Shown here: piece after piece, positions 15,760 through 24,390 of the stretch
How the letters are laid out: the number at the start of each line of letters is the position of its first letter
Position numbering within the stretch: position 1 is the stretch's first letter
Source of the DNA: Pseudomonas sp. NFACC02
GTDB taxonomy: Bacteria; Pseudomonadota; Gammaproteobacteria; Pseudomonadales; Pseudomonadaceae
Direction: 5' to 3'
Assembly (NCBI RefSeq): GCF_900110765.1
Contig: NZ_FOEO01000005.1
Span: 145,675-209,674, forward strand
DNA: 64,000 nt
Position numbers and translations under genes: made by a program
Notes under the pieces: model-generated
Told to the model about the DNA's origin: nothing
Database searches by the model: none
The model's input: only the letters and a program-made list of their open reading frames with translations

Positions 15760-16008
15760 ATGAGTGACTCGGCCCAAAAGATCGTTGACGACATCATGCG
15801 GCAAGTGGAAGAGGGTGATCAGCGGGAGCCTGGAAGGCGAACAATAAGCTATTCCTTCACCCTTACTGACCAGGAAGAAGTGAAGGCCGGGCCGCAGATC
15901 TATCAAATGTTTCTTTCTCGGCTTCATGCGTACTTTGGCGGTGCAAAAATCACATCGAAAGGCTACAGCGCTGGCGGCTACAACATTCTAGCCAGGGTTG
16001 ATAGGTAG
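15760..16008 (+). CDS. Small phage protein in the neck region
   Basis: An 82-residue protein beginning MSDSAQKIVDDIMRQVEEGD. ATG 15760 is preferred because aaaagg lies 9 bases upstream; ATG 15751 is in frame. The C-terminal half (FLSRLHAYFGGAKITSKGYS) is mixed helix and strand. It has no recognised family and is an extra gene between the connector and the next neck protein. Confidence 0.5.
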   Translation: MSDSAQKIVDDIMRQVEEGDQREPGRRTISYSFTLTDQEEVKAGPQIYQMFLSRLHAYFGGAKITSKGYSAGGYNILARVDR

Positions 16009-16046
16009 GTTCGCCTTACAAGTCCTGCAATTCTTCAGGAGCCCTC

Positions 16047-16415
16047 ATGGCCTTCTACGACGAGATGGCCGTGATGGCCCTTGAGCTGATTACTGAGCTT
16101 GGTCAGCCAGTAACCCTTCGCGAAACGTTGAAAGGCGTCTACGACCCTGCCACCGGCAAGACCGGTCCTGATACGGTCACCGACCGAACTGCCCAAGGCA
16201 TCCTGCTCGACTTCACCGGGCAAGAATTCCAGAACAACAGCCTGATCAAGACCGGCGACAAGAAGCTGAAGATAGCCGCAAGCGGCCTCAGTGCGCCGCC
16301 GAGCCTGCTCAGCAAGGTTATCGTCCAGGGCAAAACCCTGTCGATCGTCCCTCCCATGAAAGAGATCAACCCCGCCGGCACGCCATTGCTGTATGAATTG
16401 CAGGTGCGGTCATGA
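16047..16415 (+). CDS. Neck protein (head-tail joining)
   Basis: A 122-residue, mainly beta protein (PVTLRETLKGVYDPATGKTG, GDKKLKIAASGLSAPP, SIVPPMKEINPAGTPLLYEL). Size, fold prediction and position between connector and gp10-like gene match stopper/head-closure proteins of siphoviruses. It overlaps the next gene by 4 bases (ATGA). I know no characterised member, so the name rests on synteny. Confidence 0.65.
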   Translation: MAFYDEMAVMALELITELGQPVTLRETLKGVYDPATGKTGPDTVTDRTAQGILLDFTGQEFQNNSLIKTGDKKLKIAASGLSAPPSLLSKVIVQGKTLSIVPPMKEINPAGTPLLYELQVRS

Positions 16416-17068
16416 GCCGCGCGGGTGCCGGACAGTCCGGCAGCTTCGCGCTGAGCCTCGCCCAGTTTGCCGAGCAGGCCAAGGAAGCCATCGACGCCAG
16501 CCTGCGCGAAATTATCATCGAACTGGGCAGCAGCGTTATTCGCATGTCGCCCGTTGGCAACCCGGAGATCTGGGCGGCGAACGTGGCGCATCGAGCGAAG
16601 AACACCCGCGCCGCCGAAGACTACGACTTCAAGGTTGCCGTCCGGAACACGCTGATCAACCTAAACGACAGCAATTTCACCAAGTCCGGCAATCTGCGCA
16701 AGGGTGTGAAGTATGCCAAGCCGCTGACCAAGGCCGAGCGGGTGCAGAACTTCAATGTGAACGGGCTGGTGTCCGGCAAGGACTACGTCGGCGGGCGCTT
16801 CCGTGGCAACTGGATGTTCAGCATCGGTACGCCGGACAACACCACGACGGAGGAAGTCGACCCGAGCGGGCGCAAATCCACCGCGCGGATCGTCGACGGA
16901 GCGATCGAGTTCAAGGCAGGTGACACGGCCTATATCACCAACTCTCTGCCGTACGCGATCCCTTTGGAGTTTGGACATTCCCAGCAGGCTCCCGGCGGAA
17001 TGGTCCGCATCACTGTCGCGCGCTTCCAGCAGATCGTGCTGGAGGCAATCAGGAATAACCAGGTATGA
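16412..17068 (+). CDS. HK97 gp10-like neck/tail protein
   Basis: A 218-residue protein resembling HK97 gp10/lambda Z-type tail-completion proteins. Typical features are the N-terminal helix with RMSPVGNPEIWAAN, where the family has a SPVdTG-like motif, a central variable part, and the end YITNSLPYAIPLEFGHSQQAPGGMVRIT, which matches the family Y-A-xx-E-xG-S/H-xx-P-pG-mv pattern. ATGA and 4-base overlaps couple it to both neighbours. Confidence 0.85.
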   Translation: MSRAGAGQSGSFALSLAQFAEQAKEAIDASLREIIIELGSSVIRMSPVGNPEIWAANVAHRAKNTRAAEDYDFKVAVRNTLINLNDSNFTKSGNLRKGVKYAKPLTKAERVQNFNVNGLVSGKDYVGGRFRGNWMFSIGTPDNTTTEEVDPSGRKSTARIVDGAIEFKAGDTAYITNSLPYAIPLEFGHSQQAPGGMVRITVARFQQIVLEAIRNNQV

Positions 17069-17475
17069 GCCACCAGATCATCCGACGCATCTACGAGCAG
17101 CGGCTTGCAGCCTGGGCGGCGCCGCGCGGCTTGCGGATCGCCTATCAGGGCGTGGCATTCGATCCCGGTGACGGCGAGACCTATCTGCGCGCCTTCACGC
17201 TGCCCGCAGGCACCGACACCCAGACGCTGGAAGGCGCCGACCGTGTCTACACCGGCGTGTTCCAGATCAGCGTCGTCACGCCGGCCGGTAACGGCACAGG
17301 CGATGCCGAAGGACTGGTCGATGACCTCGATGAGTTGTTCCCCACATTTCTGCGACTGAAGCAGGGTGACTTCACAGTGATGGTGCTGACGCCGGTCGAG
17401 CCCGGTCCTGCGATCGTCGATGACACCACACTCACCGTATCGGCTTCGTTCCAGTACCGGGCCGACCGAGCATAA
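17065..17475 (+). CDS. Tail terminator protein (DUF4128 type)
   Basis: A 136-residue protein of the DUF4128/tail-terminator family (lambda U-like fold). These form the ring that caps the tail tube and joins it to the head. It starts with a helix (SHQIIRRIYEQRLAAWAAPR) and has the family strand-turn pattern (ADRVYTGVFQISVVTPAGNG) and a C-terminal SASFQYRADRA. It starts in a 4-base overlap and is followed by an intrinsic terminator. Confidence 0.82.
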   Translation: MSHQIIRRIYEQRLAAWAAPRGLRIAYQGVAFDPGDGETYLRAFTLPAGTDTQTLEGADRVYTGVFQISVVTPAGNGTGDAEGLVDDLDELFPTFLRLKQGDFTVMVLTPVEPGPAIVDDTTLTVSASFQYRADRA

Positions 17476-17496
17476 CCCGCCCGTTGGGCAACCCTG

Positions 17497-17521
17497 AACC
17501 CCGCCAAGTGCGGGGTTTTTC
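17497..17521 (+). terminator. Intrinsic terminator before the tail tube gene
   Basis: AACCCCGC (17497-17504) and GCGGGGTT (17510-17517) pair around caagt, followed by a short T-run. It sits 23 bases before the major tail protein start, so the tube gene may also have its own promoter or depend on readthrough. Confidence 0.7.
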
Positions 17522-17543
17522 ATTTGTGTACGAGGAAACCCCA

Positions 17544-18194
17544 ATGAGTGCCATTCTTCCCAACGGCTCGATTTTCGAAATCGCTACGGCCTACAGCGCG
17601 CCGAAGGCTTTCACCGCCATTACCAACGCCAAGCCGCCTGAGGCCACTTCCGCCGCGCACGGCTTTGATGATGGTGATGTGCTGGTCGTGACATCGGGCT
17701 GGACCCGCCTGAACGACAAGGTCGTCCGTGTGATTGGCTCCGACACTGACAGTTTCGGGCTGGACGGGATCGATACCACCAAAACTTCCGTTTACACGGC
17801 TGGTTCCGGGCTCGGGTCTGTGCGCGCTGCCAGCGCCTGGGCCCAGATCAGCCAGATTACCGACAACAACAGCTCCGGTGGTGAGCAGCAGTTTGCTACA
17901 TTCGGTTTCCTGGAAGAGTCCGACGACCGTCAGCTTCCGACGAACAAGAACCCGATCACGCTGACGCTGACGGTGGCCGACGACGACAGCCTGCCGTACG
18001 TTGCAGCGGTGGAAGCGGCCGACGATGATCGCGAGCCCCGCGTGCTGCGCCTGACGCTGCCGAATGGCGCGACCATCTACTACAACGCCTACGTCTCGAT
18101 CACCCCAACTCCAACGCTCACCCGCAACAACGTCATGGCCCGCGTCATCACGCTGTCCCTGGCATCGCGTCCTACTCGCTACAAGGCGGCCTAA
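17544..18194 (+). CDS. Major tail (tube) protein
   Basis: A 216-residue protein from ATG 17544, preceded by cgagga. It has the beta-rich build of siphovirus tube proteins (SILPNGS start in MSAILPNGSIFEIATAYSA, a KPPEATSAAHGFDDGDVLVV segment and the late MARVITLSLASRPTRYKA). Tube proteins polymerise as hexameric rings around the tape measure. The position directly before the G/GT chaperone pair is that of lambda V. Confidence 0.88.
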   Translation: MSAILPNGSIFEIATAYSAPKAFTAITNAKPPEATSAAHGFDDGDVLVVTSGWTRLNDKVVRVIGSDTDSFGLDGIDTTKTSVYTAGSGLGSVRAASAWAQISQITDNNSSGGEQQFATFGFLEESDDRQLPTNKNPITLTLTVADDDSLPYVAAVEAADDDREPRVLRLTLPNGATIYYNAYVSITPTPTLTRNNVMARVITLSLASRPTRYKAA

Positions 18195-18197
18195 ATC

Positions 18198-18590
18198 ATG
18201 GCGACCAAATTCAAAATCGCTCAGTCCGCCACGTTCAAGGCGGACGTGGAGATCCCCCGCGTAGGCGGCACCACGGTGAAGGTGTCGTTCGAGTTCAAGT
18301 ACCGAAATCGCAAGGAACTGGCCGCGCTATTCGCGGGCTGGCAGCAGGCGGCAAAAGATGATCAGGAGCGCTTCAAGGAAAAGGGCGAGGACATCACCCT
18401 GGTCGACATCACCGACGCGAACATCGAGCGGCAAATCGAGCAGGTTAGCGAACTGGTGGTGGGCTGGGGCTTTGAGGACAAGTTCACGCCCGAAGCGATT
18501 CGTGCCCTGGTCGAAACGTCCGCCGGCGCCGGTGATGCCATCGTCACCGCCTACCAGAACGCCTTCTCAGTCGCTCGCCTGGGAAACTGA
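18198..18590 (+). CDS. Tail assembly chaperone (lambda G-like)
   Basis: A 130-residue chaperone that follows the tube gene by 3 bases. Lambda G and its frameshifted form GT coat the tape measure and recruit tube protein, and are absent from the virion. The C-terminal end contains the in-frame slippery heptamer G-GGA-AAC (18581-18587) directly before the stop TGA, which would direct some ribosomes into the -1 frame and onto the DUF1799 frame (18608-18901). The N-terminal half is beta (TVKVSFEFKYRNRKELAALF), the rest helical. Confidence 0.88.
   Translation: MATKFKIAQSATFKADVEIPRVGGTTVKVSFEFKYRNRKELAALFAGWQQAAKDDQERFKEKGEDITLVDITDANIERQIEQVSELVVGWGFEDKFTPEAIRALVETSAGAGDAIVTAYQNAFSVARLGN
18581..18587 (+). 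promoter_or_regulatory. Programmed -1 ribosomal frameshift site GGGAAAC
   Basis: The heptamer reads G GGA AAC in the chaperone frame, right before its stop. Slipping back one base re-reads it as GGG AAA and continues CTG AGA GCG GTC and so on, with no stop, into the frame of the 18608-18901 gene. Lambda uses GGGAAAG at the same place. The sequence is seen directly; the efficiency is unknown. Confidence 0.85.
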
Positions 18591-18607
18591 GAGCGGTCGC
18601 GCGCCGG

Positions 18608-18901
18608 ATGTCCGAAGCGGGCCCGTCCGATTCCGATCTGGCGGCCTTCGGCCTGACTCGGGCAGATGTGCCAGATGAAGAGTTCGACGTTTTCCCTGAC
18701 GTCTGGCCCGCCTTCCTGGCGTTCAACGCCATGTCCACGCAGTGGCGGACCGGCTTTGGCGGCGCCGTCGGCTTGGACTACGGCGTCATCCGCGACGTGA
18801 CCGCCTTCCTCGGATTTACCAAAAAACAGACTGCCAGGCTTTTTCCAGACCTTCGGGTGATGGAGGCCGAGGCGTTGCTCGTCATGAGCGAATCGAAATA
18901 G
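18608..18901 (+). CDS. DUF1799 tail protein, T part of a G-T frameshift product
   Basis: A 97-residue DUF1799-type frame (start MSEAGPSDSDLAAFGLTR, core PAFLAFNAMSTQWRTGFGGA). In lambda-like phages this frame is made as the C-terminal extension of the G chaperone. Here the -1 frame is open from the slippery site at 18581 through ATG 18608 to 18901, so the fusion would be about 129 residues of G plus 105 more. It may not be translated on its own: ATG 18608 has no good ribosome binding site. It directly precedes the tape measure gene, as expected. Confidence 0.82.
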   Translation: MSEAGPSDSDLAAFGLTRADVPDEEFDVFPDVWPAFLAFNAMSTQWRTGFGGAVGLDYGVIRDVTAFLGFTKKQTARLFPDLRVMEAEALLVMSESK

Positions 18902-18911
18902 CGGAGCACTC

Positions 18912-21900
18912 ATGTCGGGCACAATCGCTGAACTCGGGATAGCGGTGGATTCGGGTGATGCCGTTCAAGCCGCGACCGATCTGGACAAGCTGACCGAGGC
19001 CGGGGCCAAGGCGGAGAAAGCGGCCGACGATGTCACCACCGGCTTCAAGAAGACCGCCGATGCGGCTGACAAACTGGCAGAGGCCGAAGCGCGTGCCGCC
19101 CAGGCAACTGCCGACGCAAAGGCTCGGCTGATCGAGGTGGCGAGAACCTCGCTTCAAAACAGCGAGTATTACCAGCGGCTGACGACGAGCGTCACCAGCA
19201 CTTCCGGCGCGATGGATGCCAGTCGCGATTCGACTGCCAGCCTCGCAGCATTGCAAAAACGCCTGCAGGCTGAATCTGACGCTCTCGTCGGCACGAATCA
19301 GCAGGGTGCGAAGGCGGCGAAAGATGCGGCCGCGGCCACCGGTGTGCAGGCCGAGGGTTTGCAGGCGCTGCTGGGCAAGATCAGCCCGACGCTCGCCGCG
19401 CTGCAAAAACTGGACGATCAACAGGAACTGCTGAACAAGCATCGCGCGGCCGGCAATCTTGGTGAGGATGACTTCAAAGCCTACTCGGCCGATATCGACA
19501 CCGCGCGGCAGAAGATCAAGGGCCTGGGCGACGAGACATCGAAGTTCAGCCTGAACACCAAAGGCGCCCGTGAGAACGTGCTTCAGCTCGGTAACGCTCT
19601 GGCCGAAGGTAACTTCCGCGTCGCCGCGCATAATCTGCTGGAGATTGGCACAAGCGCTGGTACATCGGCGCTGCGTCTGGCCGCAATCCTTGCGCCCATT
19701 GCTGCGGTGGCAGCCATAGTCGCCACGCTTGGCGTCGCCTGGTACAAGGGTAGCGAGGAAGCCGACAGTTACAACAAGGCCCTCATCACCACCGGGAACG
19801 CCGCTGGAGTCAGTGCCAGCCAACTTGGCGGCCTGGCCCGTCAGGTCAGCGCCGTCGTGGGCACCACCGGCGCGGCCGCTGAAGTGCTTGCCACCCTTGC
19901 GGCCAACGGCAAACTCGCGGGCGACAGCTTCGGCGCGATCACCCAGGCCGCTGTCGGCATGCAGGAAGCGACCGGAACCGCCGTTAGTGCGACCATCGCC
20001 GAGTTCGTGAAGCTGGCCGACGACCCCGTGAAGGCGTCTGCCGCGCTCAACGAGCAGTATCACTACCTGACAGCGTCCGTTTACTCGCAAATTGCCGCGC
20101 TGGAAGAGCAGGGGGATCACGCTGCGGCTGTGAAACTCGCGACTGATCAATACGCGGACGCGATCAACGAGCGCACCCCAAAGATCCTTGAAAACTTGGG
20201 CTACTGGGAACGTGCTTACAATCTGGTTGCAAAAGCCGCCGATGGGTTGAAGAACGCTGGTCGCCGCGACCTAAACACCGATATCCAGAATGCGAGAGAC
20301 AACCTACTCGAAGCGCAAAACATGGACGGCCTGTTCCAGAGCCAAAAGTCCAAAGATGCGCTCATCCAGTTTCGTCAGTCTCAACTCAATTTCCTGCTAT
20401 TGCAGCGAGATGCTGATGAGTCACGCAGTAAGTATCTCGGCGACCAGGCGAAAGCTCAACAAGACTCGATCGGAGCTATGGCCAAGATCGACGCGCTCAC
20501 CAAGTCTTCCTGGACCAATGAGCAGAAGCGCACCGAGGCGGTAAAGGAATACAAAAAGTGGCTCGACGACATCCGGAAGACCGATCCGAATGACTCCCGG
20601 CTCAACCAGGCGACCGTCGACAAGAACATCGCCAACATCAACGACAAGTTCAAGGACCCAAAAGGCCCGGCCAACCAGTTGAACCTGACCGGGTTCAACG
20701 ATGCTCAGAACAACCTCAAGTCGATCACCGGCTACTACCAGAACCTGCAAAAAGAGCTGGATTCGGCGCAGAAAGCGGGGCTGGTATCGGCTGAGTCCTA
20801 CAGCAGCCAGCGCGTCGCGATCGTTGAACAGGAGAAAGGCGACGTCACCGCAGCCTACGAGGCCGAGATTGCAGCGCTGCAGGCGGTGCGTGATAAGTCT
20901 TCGACCACGGGCCAACAGCGCATCCAGCTGGATCAGAAAATCGCTGACGCCCGAGCCAGCATGGTCAAGGCGCAGAAGGATGCTGACAGCCAACTGGAAG
21001 TGCTGGCCAACAACGAAAAGGGCCGGATCGACAAGCAGACGCGCTCGATCTCCCAGTACGTTCAAGCGCTGGATCAGCAGCAGAAAGCGTTAGAGCTTGC
21101 TGGGCAGCGCGCGGTGCTGGGAGTTGGTCGTGGCGATCGTCAGAACGCGCTCAACGCCGAGCTGAACAGCCAGCAAGATCGGTTTGCTCAGCAGTCGCTG
21201 GACCTGGCGAATCAGAAATCCGATCCATCGCGAAATATGTCGGATGAGGAGTTCGCCAAGAAGTCCCAGGCACTAGCCGACGCCAACAAAAAGGCGACTG
21301 ACCAGATCCGGCAGAACTACGCGGACGTGCAGACCGCTCAGGGCGACTGGACCAACGGCGCGACATCTGCCTGGGAAAACTACCTCGACAGCGCGCGGGA
21401 TATCGCGGGGCAGACTAAGACACTGTTCACCAACGCCTTCAGCAGCATGGAAGATGCCATCGTCAACTTTGCCATGACCGGCAAATTGAGCTTTTCCGAC
21501 TTCGCGAAATCGATCTTGGCCGATATGGCTCGGATCGCGACCCGGCAGGCGTCGTCGTCACTTCTGAGCTCGCTGTTTGGGGCTGGCCTGAGCTACTTCT
21601 CGGGAGGGGCTAATGGGTTTTCGTCGGGCTCGGCGGCGGCAACGTCGTCCAGCCTGGGTGCTTCGCAGACAGGGTACTCGTCGACCTACTTCCCGCAGGC
21701 TGACGGCGGCGCCTGGCTCAACGGCGTGCATATGTTCGCCAATGGCGGGGCATTCACCAACAGCGTCGTCAGCTCGCCGACTGCTTTTGGCATGGCCAAC
21801 GGCAAGTTGGGCGTCATGGGTGAGGCCGGTGATGAGGCGGTCATGCCTCTGACTCGGACTTCAACCGGTGCCTTGGGCGTTCGGGCTATCGGCGGCGGCG

Positions 21901-22088
21901 GTGGGTCGAACATCCAGATCAGTGCGCCGGTGAGCATCGTCACACAGGACCGCAGCTCTGAAGGCATGGAGCTCGATCAGACTGCCCTCGCGCAAAACCT
22001 GCAAATCCAGATGAAACAGGCGGCCGAAAAAGCCGTTGCTGATTCGTGGCGCCCGGGCGGCGTGAGCTTCCGACAAACAAGGACCTGA
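18912..22088 (+). CDS. Tail tape measure protein
   Basis: A 1058-residue protein, the longest tail gene apart from J. It begins with the lambda-H-type start (MSGTIAELGIAVDSGDAVQA), has long coiled coils (about 30-230, 560-830), a hydrophobic segment at about 250-275 (LRLAAILAPIAAVAAIVATL) and a C-terminal region with SFSDFAKSILADMARIATRQ and glycine-rich stretches. It sets tail length and is ejected with the DNA. It follows the G/T chaperone pair by 10 bases, with a ggagcac ribosome binding site. Confidence 0.95.
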   Translation: MSGTIAELGIAVDSGDAVQAATDLDKLTEAGAKAEKAADDVTTGFKKTADAADKLAEAEARAAQATADAKARLIEVARTSLQNSEYYQRLTTSVTSTSGAMDASRDSTASLAALQKRLQAESDALVGTNQQGAKAAKDAAAATGVQAEGLQALLGKISPTLAALQKLDDQQELLNKHRAAGNLGEDDFKAYSADIDTARQKIKGLGDETSKFSLNTKGARENVLQLGNALAEGNFRVAAHNLLEIGTSAGTSALRLAAILAPIAAVAAIVATLGVAWYKGSEEADSYNKALITTGNAAGVSASQLGGLARQVSAVVGTTGAAAEVLATLAANGKLAGDSFGAITQAAVGMQEATGTAVSATIAEFVKLADDPVKASAALNEQYHYLTASVYSQIAALEEQGDHAAAVKLATDQYADAINERTPKILENLGYWERAYNLVAKAADGLKNAGRRDLNTDIQNARDNLLEAQNMDGLFQSQKSKDALIQFRQSQLNFLLLQRDADESRSKYLGDQAKAQQDSIGAMAKIDALTKSSWTNEQKRTEAVKEYKKWLDDIRKTDPNDSRLNQATVDKNIANINDKFKDPKGPANQLNLTGFNDAQNNLKSITGYYQNLQKELDSAQKAGLVSAESYSSQRVAIVEQEKGDVTAAYEAEIAALQAVRDKSSTTGQQRIQLDQKIADARASMVKAQKDADSQLEVLANNEKGRIDKQTRSISQYVQALDQQQKALELAGQRAVLGVGRGDRQNALNAELNSQQDRFAQQSLDLANQKSDPSRNMSDEEFAKKSQALADANKKATDQIRQNYADVQTAQGDWTNGATSAWENYLDSARDIAGQTKTLFTNAFSSMEDAIVNFAMTGKLSFSDFAKSILADMARIATRQASSSLLSSLFGAGLSYFSGGANGFSSGSAAATSSSLGASQTGYSSTYFPQADGGAWLNGVHMFANGGAFTNSVVSSPTAFGMANGKLGVMGEAGDEAVMPLTRTSTGALGVRAIGGGGGSNIQISAPVSIVTQDRSSEGMELDQTALAQNLQIQMKQAAEKAVADSWRPGGVSFRQTRT

Positions 22089-22089
22089 T

Positions 22090-22428
22090 ATGGCAATCGA
22101 AACGTTTACCTGGCCAACCCAGACGGGAGATTCGCCAGACATTGATTGGCGGGTTCGCAAGTCGCAGTTCGGCAACGGCTACGCCCAAAAGGTCGGCGAT
22201 GGTCCGAATAATAAGATGCAGTCGTTCCCAGTCACCTACACCGGAACCAAGGCGAAGGTGCAGGAGATCATGGCGTTCCTTGATCGCCATGCTGGCGCTA
22301 AAGCCTTCAAATGGACAACGCCGTTGGGCGAAGTCGGCCTCTACACCTGTGAAAAGGCAGTTCCGACGCCTCTGGGCGGCGGGCAGTTCAAGCTCACCGC
22401 CACTTTCGACCAGGCATTTCACCCCTAA
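22090..22428 (+). CDS. Minor tail protein, lambda M-like
   Basis: A 112-residue protein starting one base after the tape measure stop. It has the phage minor tail protein M pattern: MAIETFTWPTQTGDSPDIDW at the start, RVRKSQFGNGYAQKVGDGPN and the end QFKLTATFDQAFHP. Lambda M is part of the baseplate hub that closes the tail tip. Size and order (H-M-L-K-I-J) are as in lambda. Confidence 0.92.
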   Translation: MAIETFTWPTQTGDSPDIDWRVRKSQFGNGYAQKVGDGPNNKMQSFPVTYTGTKAKVQEIMAFLDRHAGAKAFKWTTPLGEVGLYTCEKAVPTPLGGGQFKLTATFDQAFHP

Positions 22429-22437
22429 GGATTCACC

Positions 22438-23187
22438 ATGCCGTTGATCAATGACCTGCAGGTTCTTGAACCTGGCAGTGAAGCGCTGTTGTTCGAGTTG
22501 GACGGCTCTGATTACGGGGCTGACGTTCTTCGGTTTCACGGTCACTCAATTCCGCACACCCAAGCCGAGATCATCGCGGCTGGTGATGACGCCGACCAAC
22601 TGCCGGCGAAGTCGATCTGGTGGCAGGGCGAGGAGTACGGCGCCTGGCCGATGCAGATTGAGGGCATTGAGGCCAACGGCGACGGCACAGCGGTGCGTCC
22701 AACGTTGTCCGTCGGAAACGTGAATGGGCGCATCACCGCGCTGTGCCTGGCCTTCGAGGATTTGCTCGACTTCAAGCTGACCATGCGGCACACGCTGGTG
22801 CGGTACATCGACGCGGTCAACTTTCCAGAGGGCAATCCCGATGCAGATCCGACGCAGGAATCCATTGAAGTCTGGTACTTGGACCAGAAAACCAATGAGG
22901 ACGGGGAGACCGTTTCTTGGGAGCTGGCCAGCCCGGGTGATGTGGGCGGTGAATCGATCGGCCGCCAGATGACCACCCTGTGCCACTGGTGCATGACCGG
23001 CGGGTATCGCGGTCCGAACTGCGGCTACACCGGGCCTTACTTCGACAAGGACGGAAATCCGACTGATAACCCAGAGCTTGACGAGTGCAACGGTCTGCTC
23101 ACTACCGGCTGCGAGCCTCGCTGGGGCGCGAACAACGAATTGCCCTTCGGCGGCTTCCCGGCCGTATCCCTGATTGCACGGAGCTGA
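22438..23187 (+). CDS. Minor tail protein, lambda L-like, with Fe-S cysteines
   Basis: A 249-residue L-type tail protein. The C-terminal region has five cysteines at residues 182, 185, 195, 217 and 225 (LCHWCMTGGYRGPNCGYTGP, then DECNGLLTTGCEPRWG). Lambda gpL binds a 4Fe-4S cluster through four cysteines of similar spacing, so 185, 195, 217 and 225 are likely ligands. It belongs to the tail tip, next to M, K and I. The start ATG 22438 follows a ggattcacc site. Confidence 0.92.
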   Translation: MPLINDLQVLEPGSEALLFELDGSDYGADVLRFHGHSIPHTQAEIIAAGDDADQLPAKSIWWQGEEYGAWPMQIEGIEANGDGTAVRPTLSVGNVNGRITALCLAFEDLLDFKLTMRHTLVRYIDAVNFPEGNPDADPTQESIEVWYLDQKTNEDGETVSWELASPGDVGGESIGRQMTTLCHWCMTGGYRGPNCGYTGPYFDKDGNPTDNPELDECNGLLTTGCEPRWGANNELPFGGFPAVSLIARS

Positions 23188-23189
23188 CC

Positions 23190-23954
23190 ATGCTGAAACA
23201 CATCCTCAAGGCCGTGCAGGCGCACGCTGCCGCAGAGTATCCGCGCGAGTGCTGCGGACTGCTGATACGTGTCGGCCGCAAGCAGCAGTACATCCCGTGC
23301 GCCAATACCGCGACCGAGCCGAACGAAGAGTTCCTGATTGCGCCGGAGGATTACGCCGCGGCTGAAGACCAGGGCGAGGTGATCGGCATTGTTCACTCAC
23401 ATCCAGACGCCACCAGCCGGCCGTCACCGCGCGACTTGGCCATGTGCGAAGCGACCGAACTGCCCTGGCACATCCTGAGCTGGCCGGAAGGCGATCTGCG
23501 CACCATCGTGCCCACCGGAGACACACCGCTATTGGGGCGTCCTTTTGTGCACGGCGCTTGGGATTGCTGGCAGGTCTGCGCTGACTGGTACAAGCGCGAA
23601 TGGGGGATTGAGTTCGATGCCTTCAAGCGTGAGGACGGTTGGTGGGAGCGGGCGGACGGCCCGAGTCTTTACGAACAGGCCTACGAGGCCGCTGGATTTG
23701 TGCGCGTCGGCACGCCGCAGCGCGGCGACATGATCGTGATGGAAGTAGGGCGCACCAAGCACCCGAACCACGCCGGAATTTTCCTTGGTGCTGATCCGCA
23801 TTTGCCCAGAGAGCCGGTGGCGGTGCACGGAGCAGGGCCGTTTCTGCTGCACCACATGTACGGCAGGCCGTCCGAGATCATCGTATTCGGCGGGCCTTGG
23901 CATGACAGAACACGCCTGATCCTAAGGCACAAAGACGCAAGATTGCCAACTTAA
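23190..23954 (+). CDS. Tail tip protein, lambda K-like (JAB plus NlpC/P60)
   Basis: A 254-residue two-domain protein from ATG 23190. The N-terminal JAB/MPN domain (about 1-110) has the zinc-peptidase pattern HSHPDATSRPSPRD with an upstream Glu in EYPRECCGLL. The C-terminal NlpC/P60 domain (about 120-250) has the catalytic Cys in HGAWDCWQVCADWY and His in HPNHAGIFLG. Lambda K has the same layout; the domains may cut cell-wall peptides during tail assembly or entry. Both active sites look intact. Confidence 0.92.
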   Translation: MLKHILKAVQAHAAAEYPRECCGLLIRVGRKQQYIPCANTATEPNEEFLIAPEDYAAAEDQGEVIGIVHSHPDATSRPSPRDLAMCEATELPWHILSWPEGDLRTIVPTGDTPLLGRPFVHGAWDCWQVCADWYKREWGIEFDAFKREDGWWERADGPSLYEQAYEAAGFVRVGTPQRGDMIVMEVGRTKHPNHAGIFLGADPHLPREPVAVHGAGPFLLHHMYGRPSEIIVFGGPWHDRTRLILRHKDARLPT

Positions 23955-23978
23955 AACGGCGGAGCCGTGGGAGAAGAG

Positions 23979-24197
23979 ATGAGTAAATCTACGGAGATAA
24001 TCCATTGCAAAATCGAGAGATTCAGTCTGAGTAAGCAGGAAATCACCGCCGCCTTGCGAAGAAAGTACGGCAGCGATCCTGCTTTTGATGAGGGAAGCAT
24101 GACCGCCGCCCACCTGGAAACCCTGCTACCAAATGTTGAAGGCTACGGCGACACCACCTTCGAGTTCACTGTTGACCTCACGGCGCCTCGTCACTAA
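23979..24197 (+). CDS. Small phage protein between K and I genes
   Basis: A 72-residue protein from ATG 23979 with a strong gggagaagag site. It begins MSKSTEIIHCKIERFSLSKQ and has a helical, then beta, profile. It overlaps the reverse-strand gene 24178-24390 by 20 bases end to end. It interrupts the usual K-I order and may be an acquired gene. No family recognised. Confidence 0.55.
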   Translation: MSKSTEIIHCKIERFSLSKQEITAALRRKYGSDPAFDEGSMTAAHLETLLPNVEGYGDTTFEFTVDLTAPRH

Positions 24198-24390
24198 CCG
24201 AACGCGCCTTTTGCGCCTCCTCAAGTACCACAAGCCTTTCGTCGATATCGGAAATTGCGGCCATAAGACGGTTGAAGCAGTCCGCTGCCGCCTTAGGGTC
24301 AGGCCTCCCAGATCCGTAGCCGCGCAGAGCCTGGTTCATCTTCTGCACAGCAGCACGAAGCTCGTGTACTACTTTATTGCTATTTGCCAT
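24178..24390 (-). CDS. Small reverse-strand phage protein (moron)
   Basis: A 70-residue helical protein on the reverse strand with a good aaggaa site before ATG 24390. It starts MANSNKVVHELRAAVQKMNQ and ends in a charged coil (DIDERLVVLEEAQKARSVSD). Reverse orientation inside the tail operon suggests a gene expressed from the resting prophage. No function is recognised. Confidence 0.6.
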   Translation of the reverse strand: MANSNKVVHELRAAVQKMNQALRGYGSGRPDPKAAADCFNRLMAAISDIDERLVVLEEAQKARSVSDEAP

